Assembly: GCF_002794355.1 (NCBI RefSeq)
Contig: NZ_PGOI01000005.1
Span: forward strand, 1 to 40,904
Source of the DNA: Pseudorhodobacter sp. MZDSW-24AT
Lineage (GTDB): Bacteria > Pseudomonadota > Alphaproteobacteria > Rhodobacterales > Rhodobacteraceae
Reading direction: 5' to 3'
DNA length: 40,904 bases
Part shown: one piece after another, positions 17,138 to 25,752 of the stretch
Layout: each line of letters begins with the position of its first letter
Numbering within the stretch: the stretch's first letter is position 1
Made by a program: the position numbers and the translations under genes
Notes under the pieces: generated by a model
What the model saw: the letters and a program-made list of their open reading frames with translations, nothing else
What the model was told of the DNA's origin: nothing
Databases searched by the model: none

Positions 17138-18451
17138 ATGGCAGACCTGTTTGACACCGCCGCTGCAAGCCCCAAAGCCGAAGGCCCCCGGCCTTTGGCC
17201 GACCGTTTGCGCCCGCAATCCTTGTCGCATGTCATCGGGCAGGCGCATGTTCTGGGCCCCGAGGGGCCGCTGGGGGCGATGCTGGCGGCGGGGAGCCTGT
17301 CATCGCTGATCCTTTGGGGGCCGCCCGGCGTGGGCAAGACCACCATCGCGCGGCTTCTGGCGGATGAAACCGATCTGGCCTTCGTGCAGATCTCGGCAAT
17401 TTTCACCGGCGTGCCGGAGTTGCGCAAAGTGTTCGAAGCGGCCCGCATCCGGCGGCAGAACGGGCAGGGGACGCTGCTGTTTGTCGATGAAATCCATCGC
17501 TTCAACAAGGCGCAGCAAGACGGGTTTCTGCCGCATATGGAGGATGGGACCATCCTTCTGGTGGGGGCCACGACAGAGAACCCCAGTTTCGAGCTGAACG
17601 CCGCCTTGCTGAGCCGGGCGCAGGTGATCGTGCTCGAGCGGCTGGGTCTGGCCGATCTGGAGCGGTTGATGCAGCGCGCCGAGATGGAGCTGGGGCGCAA
17701 CCTGCCGCTGTCGGGCGAGGCGCGCGAGGCGATGCTGGACATGGCCGATGGCGACGGGCGGGCGCTTTTGAACCTGATCGAACAGGCCTCGGCCTGGCGG
17801 GTGGAGAAGCCGCTTTCGCGCGACCAGCTGGCCACCCGGCTGATGCGGCGCGCCGCGAAATACGACAAGGCGGGGGAAGAACATTACAACCTGATCAGCG
17901 CCTTGCACAAATCGGTGCGCGGATCAGACCCGGATGCCGCGCTATACTGGTTTGCCCGGATGCTGGAAGGCGGCGAGGACCCGCGCTTTCTGGCCCGCCG
18001 CCTGACGCGCATGGCCGTGGAGGACATCTGCCTTGCCGATCCGCAAGCGCAAGCGGTGTGTCTGGATGCGTGGAACACCTATGAACGTCTTGGCAGCCCC
18101 GAAGGCGAACTGGCCTTGGCCAATGCGGTGGTCTACCTCGCGCTCGCACCAAAATCGAATGCGGTCTATGTGGCCTATAAGGCGGCGCGCGCTTCGGCGC
18201 GGGAAACCGGCAGCCAGATGCCGCCGCGCCACATTCTGAACGCGCCGACCAAGATGATGAAAGAGATCGGCTATGGCACGGGTTATTCTTACGACCATGA
18301 TGCCGAGGACGGGTTCTCGGGGCAGGATTACTTCCCCGAAGGCATGAAGCGCCCGGTGTTCTATCTGCCGCCCGAACGCGGGTTCGAGCGCGAGTTGAAA
18401 AAGCGGGTCGATTATTTTGCCAAGCTGCGCGCCAAGCGGCAGGGCGGGTAG
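17138..18451 (+). CDS. rarA: Replication-associated recombination protein A (AAA+ ATPase)
   Basis: A 437-residue MgsA/WRNIP1-type ATPase of normal length. ADRLRPQSLSHVIGQAHVLG leads to Walker A GPPGVGKTT (61-69), Walker B LLFVDEIHRF (about 113-122) and sensor 1 GATTENPSFELN. The C-terminal tetramerisation domain follows, with KSVRGSDPDAALYWFARMLE, and the end has YFPEGMKRPVFYLPPERGFE. It acts at stalled replication forks. A short dispersed repeat begins 3 nt after its stop. Confidence 0.96.
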   Translation: MADLFDTAAASPKAEGPRPLADRLRPQSLSHVIGQAHVLGPEGPLGAMLAAGSLSSLILWGPPGVGKTTIARLLADETDLAFVQISAIFTGVPELRKVFEAARIRRQNGQGTLLFVDEIHRFNKAQQDGFLPHMEDGTILLVGATTENPSFELNAALLSRAQVIVLERLGLADLERLMQRAEMELGRNLPLSGEAREAMLDMADGDGRALLNLIEQASAWRVEKPLSRDQLATRLMRRAAKYDKAGEEHYNLISALHKSVRGSDPDAALYWFARMLEGGEDPRFLARRLTRMAVEDICLADPQAQAVCLDAWNTYERLGSPEGELALANAVVYLALAPKSNAVYVAYKAARASARETGSQMPPRHILNAPTKMMKEIGYGTGYSYDHDAEDGFSGQDYFPEGMKRPVFYLPPERGFERELKKRVDYFAKLRAKRQGG

Positions 18452-18453
18452 CG

Positions 18454-18484
18454 CTCCGCGCGGGAGTATTTGAGAAAGGTGCAA
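18454..18484 (+). repeat. Dispersed motif CTCC-N4-GGGAG-TATTTG(A/G)GAAAGGTGCAA, copy 1
   Basis: CTCCGCGCGGGAG forms a small hairpin, followed by TATTTGAGAAAGGTGCAA. The same motif on the other strand is at 27304-27333, with 18 of 19 bases shared over GAGTATTTG...GGTGCAA. Here it lies immediately after rarA. The hairpin plus T-rich tail could act as a weak terminator. I recall similar GGGAGTATTTG strings as common in Rhodobacteraceae genomes, from memory only. Confidence 0.6.
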
Positions 18485-18613
18485 GCGGCAAGGCGCGCGC
18501 CAAGCCTGCATGATGCGCGCACGTTGACAATTCCGCGCCGGACCCGCAAAGAAACGCTTTGCTTTCCTGCTTGCCGCACATCTGGCGGGCCTCCCATCTG
18601 CAAGGTCTTTGAC

Positions 18614-19657
18614 ATGAGTGGCGTGAAACTTCTGACAGTCTCTGAAGACGAGGGCGCACAGCGGCTTGATAAGTGGTTCAAGCGCCGCTTTCCGCAGCTG
18701 ACCCAAGGCCATGTCGAAAAGATGTGCCGCACCGGCCAGATCCGCGTCGATGGCGCCCGCGCCAAGGCGGCCGACCGTGTGGCGCCGGGCCAGACCATCC
18801 GTGTCCCGCCCTTGCCCGACACCGAGGCACCCAGCCGCCCTGCCGAAGGCCGCATCAGCGCTGCCGATGCCAAGATGATCCAGAACGCCGTGCTGTGGAA
18901 GGATGAGCATATCATCATCCTGAACAAGCCCCCCGGCCTGCCGTCGCAAGGCGGCTCGGGGCAGGGGGAGCGCCATGTCGACGGTTTGGCCGAGGCCTTG
19001 AAGTTCGGCTACAAGGACAAGCCCAAGCTGGTGCACCGGCTGGACAAGGACACCTCGGGTCTGTTGATGCTCGCGCGCACCGACCGGGTGGCCCGCGCGC
19101 TTTCGGAAGCCTTGCGCCACCGCAACACCCGCAAGATCTATTGGGCGCTGGTCGCCGGTGTGCCGCATCCGCGCCAAGGGTCGATCAAATACGGGCTGAT
19201 GAAGGCTCCGGGCGGCGGGCGTGGCGAAGGCGAAAAGATGATCTGCGTGCATCCGGCCAAGATGGCCGATTTTCCCGATGCCAAGCGCGCGCATACCGAT
19301 TTCTTCACGCTCTGGTTCCTTGGCACCCGCATGAGCTGGATGGCACTGGAGCCGGTGACGGGCCGCACGCATCAGCTGCGCGCGCATCTGGCGGAACTCG
19401 GCCACCCGATCATCGGGGATGGCAAATACGGCGGCTCGGCACAGGAAAACATGGGCGATGGCTGGGGCGCGCAAGCGGGCGGCGAGATGTCGAAAAAGAT
19501 GCACCTGCATGCCCGCAGCCTGACGGTGCAGCACCCGATCACCAAAGAGATGATGACCTTCACCGCGCCCTTGCCCGAGCATATGGCGCGCACTTGGAAA
19601 TTGCTCGACTGGAACGAAACCGACGTTCCCGCCGACCCGTTTGAGAGCCTGCGATGA
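18614..19657 (+). CDS. rluC: 23S rRNA pseudouridine synthase, RluC/RluD type
   Basis: A 347-residue RluA-family enzyme. An S4 RNA-binding domain (about 14-75, AQRLDKWFKRRFPQLTQGHV) precedes the catalytic domain, with HRLDKDTSGLLML placing the catalytic Asp at 144. It isomerises specific uridines of 23S rRNA. I chose the ATG at 18614, where the S4 domain begins; an upstream in-frame start near 18470 reads through the dispersed repeat. A TTGACA at 18524-18529 may be the -35 of its promoter, with no convincing -10. RluC is favoured over RluD by general form only. It overlaps the next gene by ATGA. Confidence 0.9.
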   Translation: MSGVKLLTVSEDEGAQRLDKWFKRRFPQLTQGHVEKMCRTGQIRVDGARAKAADRVAPGQTIRVPPLPDTEAPSRPAEGRISAADAKMIQNAVLWKDEHIIILNKPPGLPSQGGSGQGERHVDGLAEALKFGYKDKPKLVHRLDKDTSGLLMLARTDRVARALSEALRHRNTRKIYWALVAGVPHPRQGSIKYGLMKAPGGGRGEGEKMICVHPAKMADFPDAKRAHTDFFTLWFLGTRMSWMALEPVTGRTHQLRAHLAELGHPIIGDGKYGGSAQENMGDGWGAQAGGEMSKKMHLHARSLTVQHPITKEMMTFTAPLPEHMARTWKLLDWNETDVPADPFESLR

Positions 19658-20361
19658 GCACTTGGGCTGCCAAACGCTTTTGGGAGGCCGCGCGGGCCGA
19701 GCCTTGTGCCGGTGGCTTTGCCGTGTTGCTGGACACGCGCCCGGTGAAAACCCCGGCCAAGCAGCCCTTGGTGCTGCCAACGCTGGCGATGGCGCAGGCG
19801 ATTGCGGCGGAATGGGACCAGCAGCACGGGGTGATCAAGCCCGAGACCATGCCGCTGACGCGCGCGGCCAATTCCGCCATCGACAAGGTGGCGCCGCAAT
19901 TTGACGGCGTGGTGGGAGAGATCGCCAATTACGGCAGCACGGATCTTTTGTGCTACCGGGCCACCGTGCCGCAGGCTTTGGTGGAGCGGCAAGAGGCGGG
20001 CTGGGCCCCTTTGCTGGCCTGGGCGCGCGCGGATCTGGGCGCAGGGCTGGCGGTCACCCATGGCGTGATCCCGATCCCGCAGTCCAAGTCCAGCCTTGCG
20101 CGGCTGCGCGCGCTGGTGGCAGAGCACAGCGCCTTTGAACTCGCGGCCTTGCACGATCTGGTGGCCATCACCGGCTCGCTGATTCTGGGGCTGGCGGTGG
20201 CGCGTGGGCGGCTCACCGGCGAGGAGGCCTTTGCCTTGAGCCGAATCGACGAAACATGGCAAAATGAGCATTGGGGAGAAGACGAAGAGGCTGCAGCCCA
20301 AGAGGCGCAGCGCCGCATCGCTTTGCTGACGGCGGAGCGATTCTTGGCATTGTGCGGGTAA
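19654..20361 (+). CDS. ATP12-family F1-ATPase assembly chaperone
   Basis: A 235-residue protein with the ATP12 layout: KRFWEAARAEPCAGGFAVLL, DTRPVKTPAKQPLVLPT, AIAAEWDQQHGVIKPETMPL and YGSTDLLCYRA. In mitochondria ATP12 binds the F1 alpha subunit before assembly; alphaproteobacterial homologues are inferred to do the same in the cytoplasm. It overlaps the pseudouridine synthase gene by 4 nt (ATGA), so the pair is one operon. The ATP synthase genes are not in the window. Confidence 0.9.
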   Translation: MSTWAAKRFWEAARAEPCAGGFAVLLDTRPVKTPAKQPLVLPTLAMAQAIAAEWDQQHGVIKPETMPLTRAANSAIDKVAPQFDGVVGEIANYGSTDLLCYRATVPQALVERQEAGWAPLLAWARADLGAGLAVTHGVIPIPQSKSSLARLRALVAEHSAFELAALHDLVAITGSLILGLAVARGRLTGEEAFALSRIDETWQNEHWGEDEEAAAQEAQRRIALLTAERFLALCG

Positions 20362-20460
20362 CAATCCTGCCCAAATTGCGGGCAGTCCCGCGCCAAACTG
20401 CCGAACCATGCCGCCAAACCCTTTGAATGCAAAGATTTTAGGCATTTTTCAGCGACACGC

Positions 20461-20529
20461 TTGACCTTTCAAACCGCTTCGGAGGAAACTGGGCGAACTG
20501 GGAGAGGCTCACCTCCATCAGTTTCGCCC
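20461..20529 (+). promoter_or_regulatory. Upstream region of bztA: -35-like element and alternative stems
   Basis: CGCTTGACC (TTGACC at 20461-20466) resembles the -35 of alphaproteobacterial housekeeping promoters; 18 nt on is GAAACT (20485-20490), a weak -10. CAGTTTCGCCC (20519-20529) can pair with GGGCGAACTG (20491-20500, one bulge) with GGAG/CTCC inside, or its CAGTTTC half with GAAACTG (20485-20491). The two pairings exclude each other. The arms could be an operator or an RNA switch; I cannot decide. Confidence 0.3.
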
Positions 20530-20603
20530 CCGTCCGCCCATCAACCGGCCTCGGGGCACATAAAAACGTCGGCGCAAGGCCGGCAACTCAGGATGAGGTA
20601 AGA

Positions 20604-21629
20604 ATGAACAAATCCGTATTCCTCGGCACCCTCGCGGCGACCACCCTGCTTGCAGGCGCGGCTCTGGCGCAGGGCACCTCGACGCTGGAAACCGTCAAGG
20701 CCCGTGGTGAACTGAACTGTGGCGTGAACACCGGTCTGGTCGGCTTTGCCGCGCCGGACGCAAGCGGTGCATGGCAGGGCTTCGACGTGGCTCTGTGCAA
20801 GGCCGTTGCTGGCGCGATCTTTGGTGACGCATCGAAGGTGGTCTATATCCCGACCACCTCGTCCGACCGCTTTGAACAGCTGACCTCGGGCAAGATCGAC
20901 TTTCTGATCCGCAACACCACCTGGACCTTCTCGCGCGACACCGATCTGAAAATGGATTTCGTCGGCGTGAACTACTATGACGGTCAGGGCTTCATGGTCC
21001 GCACCGATCTGGGCGTGTCCTCGGCGAAAGAACTGAACGGCGCCACGATCTGCATCCAAACCGGCACCACCACGGAATTGAACTTGGCTGACTACTTCAA
21101 AGCCAACAACATGACCTATACGGCGGTTCCGATCGAAACCAACGCCGAAGGCGAGCAGCAGTATCTGGCGGGCGCTTGCGACGCCTATACCACCGACGCC
21201 TCCGGTCTCGCGGCCACCCGTGCGGCATTTGCCGACCCGGAAAACCACGTGATCCTGCCGGAAATCATCTCCAAAGAACCGCTTGGGCCGGCCGTGCGCC
21301 ATGGTGACAGCGCTTGGGGCGATGTGATCCGCTGGACGATGAATGCGCTGATCGCTGCCGAAGAATTCGGTATCACCTCGGCCAACATCGACGAACTGGC
21401 GACCTCGTCGCAGAACCCCGAAGTGCAGCGCTTGCTGGGCACCTCGGACAACCTCGGCGCGATGATCGGTCTGGACCCGGAATGGGCCAAGAACGCGATC
21501 AAGGCCGGCGGCAACTATGGCGAGATCTTCGCGGCCACCATCGGGGAATCGACCCCGATCGGTCTGGCGCGTGGTCTGAACGCCCAGTGGACCCAAGGCG
21601 GTCTGCTCTACACCCCGCCGTTCCGTTGA
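20604..21629 (+). CDS. bztA: Amino-acid ABC transporter, periplasmic binding protein (BztA/AapJ type)
   Basis: A 341-residue exported protein. A signal peptide covers about 1-22 (FLGTLAATTLLAGAALA, then QGTS). The SBP_bac_3 fold follows with LETVKARGELNCGVNTGLVG, FDVALCKAVAGAIFGDASKV and the ligand-site segment SGKIDFLIRNTTWTFSRDTD. By family it binds Glu, Gln, Asp and Asn. Gene sizes (341, 417, 436, 262 residues) match the R. capsulatus bztABCD operon. A stem-loop follows it and may keep its mRNA level above that of the permease genes. Confidence 0.93.
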   Translation: MNKSVFLGTLAATTLLAGAALAQGTSTLETVKARGELNCGVNTGLVGFAAPDASGAWQGFDVALCKAVAGAIFGDASKVVYIPTTSSDRFEQLTSGKIDFLIRNTTWTFSRDTDLKMDFVGVNYYDGQGFMVRTDLGVSSAKELNGATICIQTGTTTELNLADYFKANNMTYTAVPIETNAEGEQQYLAGACDAYTTDASGLAATRAAFADPENHVILPEIISKEPLGPAVRHGDSAWGDVIRWTMNALIAAEEFGITSANIDELATSSQNPEVQRLLGTSDNLGAMIGLDPEWAKNAIKAGGNYGEIFAATIGESTPIGLARGLNAQWTQGGLLYTPPFR

Positions 21630-21644
21630 TCGGCTGACAAGACC

Positions 21645-21669
21645 GGGGCGCGCCAACATGGCGCGCCCC
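21645..21669 (+). promoter_or_regulatory. Intercistronic stem-loop between bztA and bztB
   Basis: GGGGCGCGCCA (21645-21655) pairs perfectly with TGGCGCGCCCC (21659-21669) around ACA; TTCC follows, so it is not a full terminator. It starts 16 nt after the bztA stop. Stems in this position after binding-protein genes commonly block 3' exonucleases or cause partial termination, giving more binding protein than permease. That role is inferred here. Confidence 0.55.
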
Positions 21670-21765
21670 TTCCAAATCGAGAACAAGGTTTTCCGCAGCG
21701 CCGGGGCACGATCCCGACCAACAAGGGCACAAGCCCGAAAGCGCGCGGAGGTCAGGGGAAAATAA

Positions 21766-23019
21766 ATGGCCGTAGTTACGGAAGAACCGAAAGCTGGCTT
21801 TCGGCTCGGGATGCTCATCTACGACACCCGCTATCGCTCCATCACCATCCAAATTGTCGTTCTGTTTCTGGTCATGCTGGGCGCCGCCTGGCTGATCGAC
21901 AACCTGCTGCGCAATCTTGCCGCACTGGGGCGGGGCATCGACTTCGGCTTTCTGTGGAACCGCGCCGGGTATGACATCAACCAGACGCTGGTGGAGTATT
22001 CCAACGACAGCAGCCACGCCCGCGCCACGCTGGTGGGTCTGCTGAACACGCTGCTGATCGCCTTTCTGGGCTGTATCGCGGCCACCATTCTGGGCGTGAT
22101 CGCCGGGGTCTTGCGGCTGTCGAACAACTGGGTGATCGCCCGGCTGATGACGGTTTACGTGGAGATCTTCCGCAACATCCCGCTCTTGCTGTGGATCCTG
22201 ATGATCTACACCGTCTTCACCGAAGCGCTTCCGGCCCCCAACGCCTTTCGCGGCGAAAATCCGGCGGCCTCGATGGTGCTGTTTGACACCGTGGCCTTCA
22301 CCAACCGCTACACCGCGATTCCGTGGCTGGTGTTCGACCGCTCGCTGGGCTGGCTGCAACTGGGGCCGATCTGGCTCAACCTCGACCTCACCGCCATCAT
22401 CGTGGCGCTGGTGGGCGGCTTCCTGATCAACCGCGCGATCCTGAAACGGGCCACCCGCATTCAGGAAGCCACCGGCCTGCGCCCCACCACCTGGTGGCAA
22501 TCGCTGCTGGCGCTGTTCGGGCCGATCATCGTGCTGAAATTTGTGCTGGGCACCCATTTCGATTACCCCAGCCTGCAAGGCTTCAACTTCACCGGCGGTC
22601 TGCAAGTCTCGAACTCGCTGGTGGCGCTCTGGCTCGCGCTGACGCTCTACACCGCCGCCTTCATCGCGGAAATCGTGCGCGCCGGCATCAACGCCATCTC
22701 GCGCGGGCAGTCCGAGGCCGCCTTTGCCCTTGGCCTGCGCCCCGGTCGCACGATGAACCTGATCATCCTGCCACAGGCGATGCGGGTCATCATCCCGCCG
22801 CTGATCTCGCAATACCTGAACCTGACGAAGAACTCCTCGCTCGCGATCGCCGTCGGCTACATGGATCTGCGTGGCACGCTGGGCGGCATCACGCTGAACC
22901 AGACCGGCCGCGGGCTCGAGGCCATGCTGCTTCTGATGCTGATCTATCTCATCATTTCGCTGACCATCTCTGGTGCCATGAACGTCTACAACCAATCCGT
23001 CAAACTGAAGGAGCGCTGA
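21766..23019 (+). CDS. bztB: Amino-acid ABC transporter permease (BztB/AapQ type)
   Basis: A 417-residue polytopic membrane protein. A long N-terminal half (first segment about 27-46) is typical of the Bzt/Aap subfamily and absent from ordinary HisM/GlnP permeases. The C-terminal permease core carries the EAA-type loop EIVRAGINAISRGQSEAAFA that docks the ATPase, followed by LGLRPGRTMNLIILPQAMRV. It pairs with BztC to form the channel. It starts 1 nt before bztC's leader, with GGAGGTCAGGGGAAAATAA before the ATG. Confidence 0.93.
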   Translation: MAVVTEEPKAGFRLGMLIYDTRYRSITIQIVVLFLVMLGAAWLIDNLLRNLAALGRGIDFGFLWNRAGYDINQTLVEYSNDSSHARATLVGLLNTLLIAFLGCIAATILGVIAGVLRLSNNWVIARLMTVYVEIFRNIPLLLWILMIYTVFTEALPAPNAFRGENPAASMVLFDTVAFTNRYTAIPWLVFDRSLGWLQLGPIWLNLDLTAIIVALVGGFLINRAILKRATRIQEATGLRPTTWWQSLLALFGPIIVLKFVLGTHFDYPSLQGFNFTGGLQVSNSLVALWLALTLYTAAFIAEIVRAGINAISRGQSEAAFALGLRPGRTMNLIILPQAMRVIIPPLISQYLNLTKNSSLAIAVGYMDLRGTLGGITLNQTGRGLEAMLLLMLIYLIISLTISGAMNVYNQSVKLKER

Positions 23020-23020
23020 G

Positions 23021-24331
23021 ATGAACACCAGCACAAGCACCTTCGTCCGCACCGAGATGCTGCCGCAACAGGCCCCGCCGATCACCGAGTCGGGGGCCGT
23101 GAAATGGCTGCGCGAAAATCTGTTCTCGTCGGTGCTCAACACCATCCTCACCATCCTCGGCATCGCTGCGGTGGCCTATCTGGTGATCCACATCGCGCCT
23201 TGGCTGTCACGCTCGGTCTGGAACGCGAATTCGCTGAGCGAATGCCGCCAGATCATCGCCGAACGCTATGGCGAAGGCGTCACCGGGGCCTGCTGGGCGG
23301 TCATCCGCGAACGCTGGCCGCAATACCTGTTCGGCTTCTACCCGTCGCACCTGTATTGGCGCCCGGTTCTGGCCTTCGTGCTCCTGTGCGTCGCCGTGGC
23401 CCCGGTGCTGTTCGACAAACTGCCGCGCAAGATGCTGTGGTTCTCGCTGATCTACCCGGCGGTCGGCTTCTGGCTTTTGTGGGGCGGGTCGGTCTGGGTG
23501 CCGGTCATGGCGCTGGCAGGCTTTGCCATCGGCTATGCCGCCGCCAAGATCGTCAAGCCCATCGCCGGCACCATCCTTGCCACCATCGCTGCGGTGCTGG
23601 CGCCGGTGCTGTGGTGGCTCTTCCTTGCCGGTCCTGCCGCCGAGGCGCTGCAATCCATCCTGCCCATTGCCCTGCAATCGGTGCGCTCGCGTGAGTTTGG
23701 CGGCTTTGTGCTGGCCTTCACCATCGGCTTCACCGGGATTGCCTTCTCGCTGCCCTTGGGCGTGATGCTGGCCCTTGGGCGTCAGTCCGACATGTTCATC
23801 GTGAACAAGCTCTCGGTCGGGTTCATCGAGTTCATCCGGGGCGTGCCGCTGATCACCCTGCTGTTCACGGCCTCGTTGCTGTTGAACTACTTCCTGCCGC
23901 CGGGCACCGATTTCGACATCATCCTGCGCGTCATCATCATGGTGGTCCTGTTTGCCGCCGCCTATATCGCCGAAGTGGTGCGCGGTGGCCTCGCCGCCTT
24001 GCCACGCGGGCAGTATGAAGCCGCCGACGCACTGGGGCTCGATTATTGGAAGGCGCAGCGGCTCATCATCATGCCGCAGGCGCTGAAAATCTCGATCCCC
24101 GGCATCGTGTCCACCTTCATCGGCCTGTTCAAGGACACCACGCTGGTGGTTTTCGTGGGCCTTCTCGACCCGCTGAAAGGCATCACCGATGCCGTGCGCG
24201 CCTCGACCGACTGGAAGGGCATCTATTGGGAGCCGTATATCTTTGTCGGCACCATCTTCTTTGTCTTCTGCTTCGCCATGTCGCGATACTCGATGTATCT
24301 CGAAGGCAAGCTGAAAACCGATCATCGCTAA
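23021..24331 (+). CDS. bztC: Amino-acid ABC transporter permease (BztC/AapM type)
   Basis: A 436-residue permease. The N-terminal half has several hydrophobic segments (about 45-65 and 110-200). The C-terminal HisM-like core has EFIRGVPLITLLFTASLLLN and the EAA loop EVVRGGLAALPRGQYEAADA, then LGLDYWKAQRLIIMPQALKI. It is separated from bztB by a single base and followed by bztD 12 nt later. A short periplasmic cysteine-containing region (SLSECRQIIAERYGEGVTGA) is present. Confidence 0.93.
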   Translation: MNTSTSTFVRTEMLPQQAPPITESGAVKWLRENLFSSVLNTILTILGIAAVAYLVIHIAPWLSRSVWNANSLSECRQIIAERYGEGVTGACWAVIRERWPQYLFGFYPSHLYWRPVLAFVLLCVAVAPVLFDKLPRKMLWFSLIYPAVGFWLLWGGSVWVPVMALAGFAIGYAAAKIVKPIAGTILATIAAVLAPVLWWLFLAGPAAEALQSILPIALQSVRSREFGGFVLAFTIGFTGIAFSLPLGVMLALGRQSDMFIVNKLSVGFIEFIRGVPLITLLFTASLLLNYFLPPGTDFDIILRVIIMVVLFAAAYIAEVVRGGLAALPRGQYEAADALGLDYWKAQRLIIMPQALKISIPGIVSTFIGLFKDTTLVVFVGLLDPLKGITDAVRASTDWKGIYWEPYIFVGTIFFVFCFAMSRYSMYLEGKLKTDHR

Positions 24332-24343
24332 GGGAGCCGGAAC

Positions 24344-25132
24344 ATGTCCGAAGCCACAGCCCGCCAGATTGACCCGTCCCAGATGAAGGTCAGCGACGAA
24401 GTTGCCATCCAGATCACGCAGATGAACAAATGGTATGGCACCTTTCACGTTCTGCGCGACATCAACATGACCGTGAACCGGGGGGAGCGCATCGTCATTT
24501 GCGGCCCGTCCGGGTCCGGCAAATCCACCCTGATCCGCTGCATCAACCGGCTGGAGGAACACCAGCAAGGCCAGATCATCGTCGACGGCACCGAACTGAC
24601 CTCGGACCTGAAAAACATCGACAAGGTCCGGTCCGAAGTGGGCATGGTGTTTCAGCACTTCAACCTCTTCCCGCATCTGACCATTCTGGAAAACTGCACG
24701 CTCGCCCCGATCTGGGTCCGCAAGACCCCGAAGAAAGAGGCCGAGGAAATCGCCATGCACTTCCTGCGCAAGGTAAAGATCCCGGAACAGGCGAACAAAT
24801 ATCCCGGCCAGTTGTCGGGCGGTCAGCAGCAGCGGGTGGCCATCGCGCGTTCGCTCTGCATGAAGCCACGCATCATGCTGTTTGACGAACCCACCTCGGC
24901 GCTGGACCCCGAGATGATCAAGGAAGTGCTGGATACCATGATCCAGCTGGCCGAAGAGGGGATGACCATGCTCTGCGTCACCCATGAAATGGGCTTTGCG
25001 CAAGCCGTGGCAAACCGGGTGATCTTCATGGACCAAGGCCAGATCGTCGAACAGAACGCCCCGAAAGAGTTCTTCTCGAACCCGCAATCCGACCGGACCA
25101 AACTGTTCCTGTCGCAGATTCTGGGGCATTGA
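24344..25132 (+). CDS. bztD: Amino-acid ABC transporter ATP-binding protein (BztD/AapP type)
   Basis: A 262-residue ATPase with Walker [10 protein letters not shown] (54-62), the Q-loop [20 protein letters not shown], signature [15 protein letters not shown], Walker [15 protein letters not shown] and the H-loop CVTHEMGFA. All motifs are intact, so it should power BztBC uptake. GGGAGCC precedes the ATG. It is the last gene of the operon and is closed by a bidirectional terminator. Confidence 0.95.
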   Translation: MSEATARQIDPSQMKVSDEVAIQITQMNKWYGTFHVLRDINMTVNRGERIVICGPSGSGKSTLIRCINRLEEHQQGQIIVDGTELTSDLKNIDKVRSEVGMVFQHFNLFPHLTILENCTLAPIWVRKTPKKEAEEIAMHFLRKVKIPEQANKYPGQLSGGQQQRVAIARSLCMKPRIMLFDEPTSALDPEMIKEVLDTMIQLAEEGMTMLCVTHEMGFAQAVANRVIFMDQGQIVEQNAPKEFFSNPQSDRTKLFLSQILGH

Positions 25133-25157
25133 CCGCAAAGGTCGGCACTACGCAAAT

Positions 25158-25189
25158 TGGAAAAGGGCCCCTGCGGGGGCCCTTTTCCA
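25158..25189. terminator. Bidirectional terminator between bztD and brnA
   Basis: TGGAAAAGGGCCCC (25158-25171), loop TGCG, GGGGCCCTTTTCCA (25176-25189): a perfect 14-bp stem whose arms hold A4 and T4. It lies between convergent genes, 25 nt after bztD and 17 nt past the brnA stop, and can serve both strands. Confidence 0.85.
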
Positions 25190-25206
25190 TGGAATGGGAT
25201 GGCAGG

Positions 25207-25422
25207 CTATTTCAGACGCTCTGCAATCCACATCTTGATAAGGGATTGCCGGGTCACGCCGAGATGTTGGGCTTGCCGGTCCAAGGCGTCCACCACCCAT
25301 GCCGGAAAATCCACGTTCACCCGTTTGGGCGCATCTTGCGGGCGGCGTGCCTTTGACCAATCCACCGCGTCGCCCAGATCTTCCCCGGCGTCGAATTTGG
25401 CGTCGAATTCAGTGGCCTTCAT
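25207..25422 (-). CDS. brnA: BrnA-type antitoxin (ribbon-helix-helix)
   Basis: A 71-residue protein. An acidic N-terminal half (about 1-30) is followed by a C-terminal ribbon-helix-helix domain, KRVNVDFPAWVVDALDRQAQ then HLGVTRQSLIKMWIAERL. In the BrnTA system BrnA dimers bind two BrnT toxins and repress the operon. Its start overlaps the brnT end by 14 nt, so it is translated from the toxin message. The toxin-first order matches known brnTA operons. Confidence 0.92.
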   Translation of the reverse strand: MKATEFDAKFDAGEDLGDAVDWSKARRPQDAPKRVNVDFPAWVVDALDRQAQHLGVTRQSLIKMWIAERLK

Positions 25423-25672
25423 ACACGCTGATCTCCTCTTTGCGCGCCCGCCGCACCGATATGATCCGAAGGCCGCCTGCGCGTGGCGTCCAGATCGCCG
25501 CCCAATGCCTGCCCTCGATCCTGCCGATCCCGATAAAGCGTGGCTCGTCCAGGGTTTTCGCCGGGGCGACGATCAACCAAGGGTCGTCCCACAGCGCCTG
25601 TGCCTGTTCAAAATCAATGCCATGCTTGGCGCGGTTTGCAGCACTTTTGGCAGGATCAAACTCGAACGGCAT
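25409..25672 (-). CDS. brnT: BrnT-type ribonuclease toxin
   Basis: An 87-residue BrnT-family protein: FEFDPAKSAANRAKHGIDFE at the start, then WDDP, RFIGIGRIEGRHWAAIWTPR and the end RIISVRRARKEEISVYEG. BrnT has a RelE-like fold and cleaves RNA, arresting growth until BrnA neutralises it. No Shine-Dalgarno sequence precedes the ATG, and the predicted transcription start falls on or next to it (see the promoter entry), so the mRNA may be leaderless. It faces away from the small gene at 25753. Confidence 0.93.
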   Translation of the reverse strand: MPFEFDPAKSAANRAKHGIDFEQAQALWDDPWLIVAPAKTLDEPRFIGIGRIEGRHWAAIWTPRAGGLRIISVRRARKEEISVYEGH

Positions 25673-25677
25673 GGGTG

Positions 25678-25706
25678 AATATGGTATAGAAACTATACAA
25701 TTTCAA
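25678..25706 (-). promoter_or_regulatory. brnTA promoter with operator palindrome filling the spacer
   Basis: Read on the - strand: TTGAAA (25706-25701), a 17-nt spacer, CATATT (25683-25678). The spacer contains the inverted repeat GTATAG-TTT-CTATAC (25698-25684), which occupies 15 of its 17 bases. A ribbon-helix-helix dimer of BrnA bound here would block RNA polymerase, the expected autoregulation. Six or seven bases beyond the -10 is the brnT start codon at 25672. Confidence 0.72.
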
Positions 25707-25752
25707 GCAGGCCGTCTGCGCAGGCAGAGCGACGCCGATGGGGGCCCAAACC

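Noticed and set aside
13815-17168. A 1117-codon open frame on the - strand, antisense to rpoA, rplQ and the Do-type protease
   Set aside because: Long antisense frames are expected at this GC content. It has no recognisable domain, no ribosome binding site, and covers genes that are clearly conserved on +.
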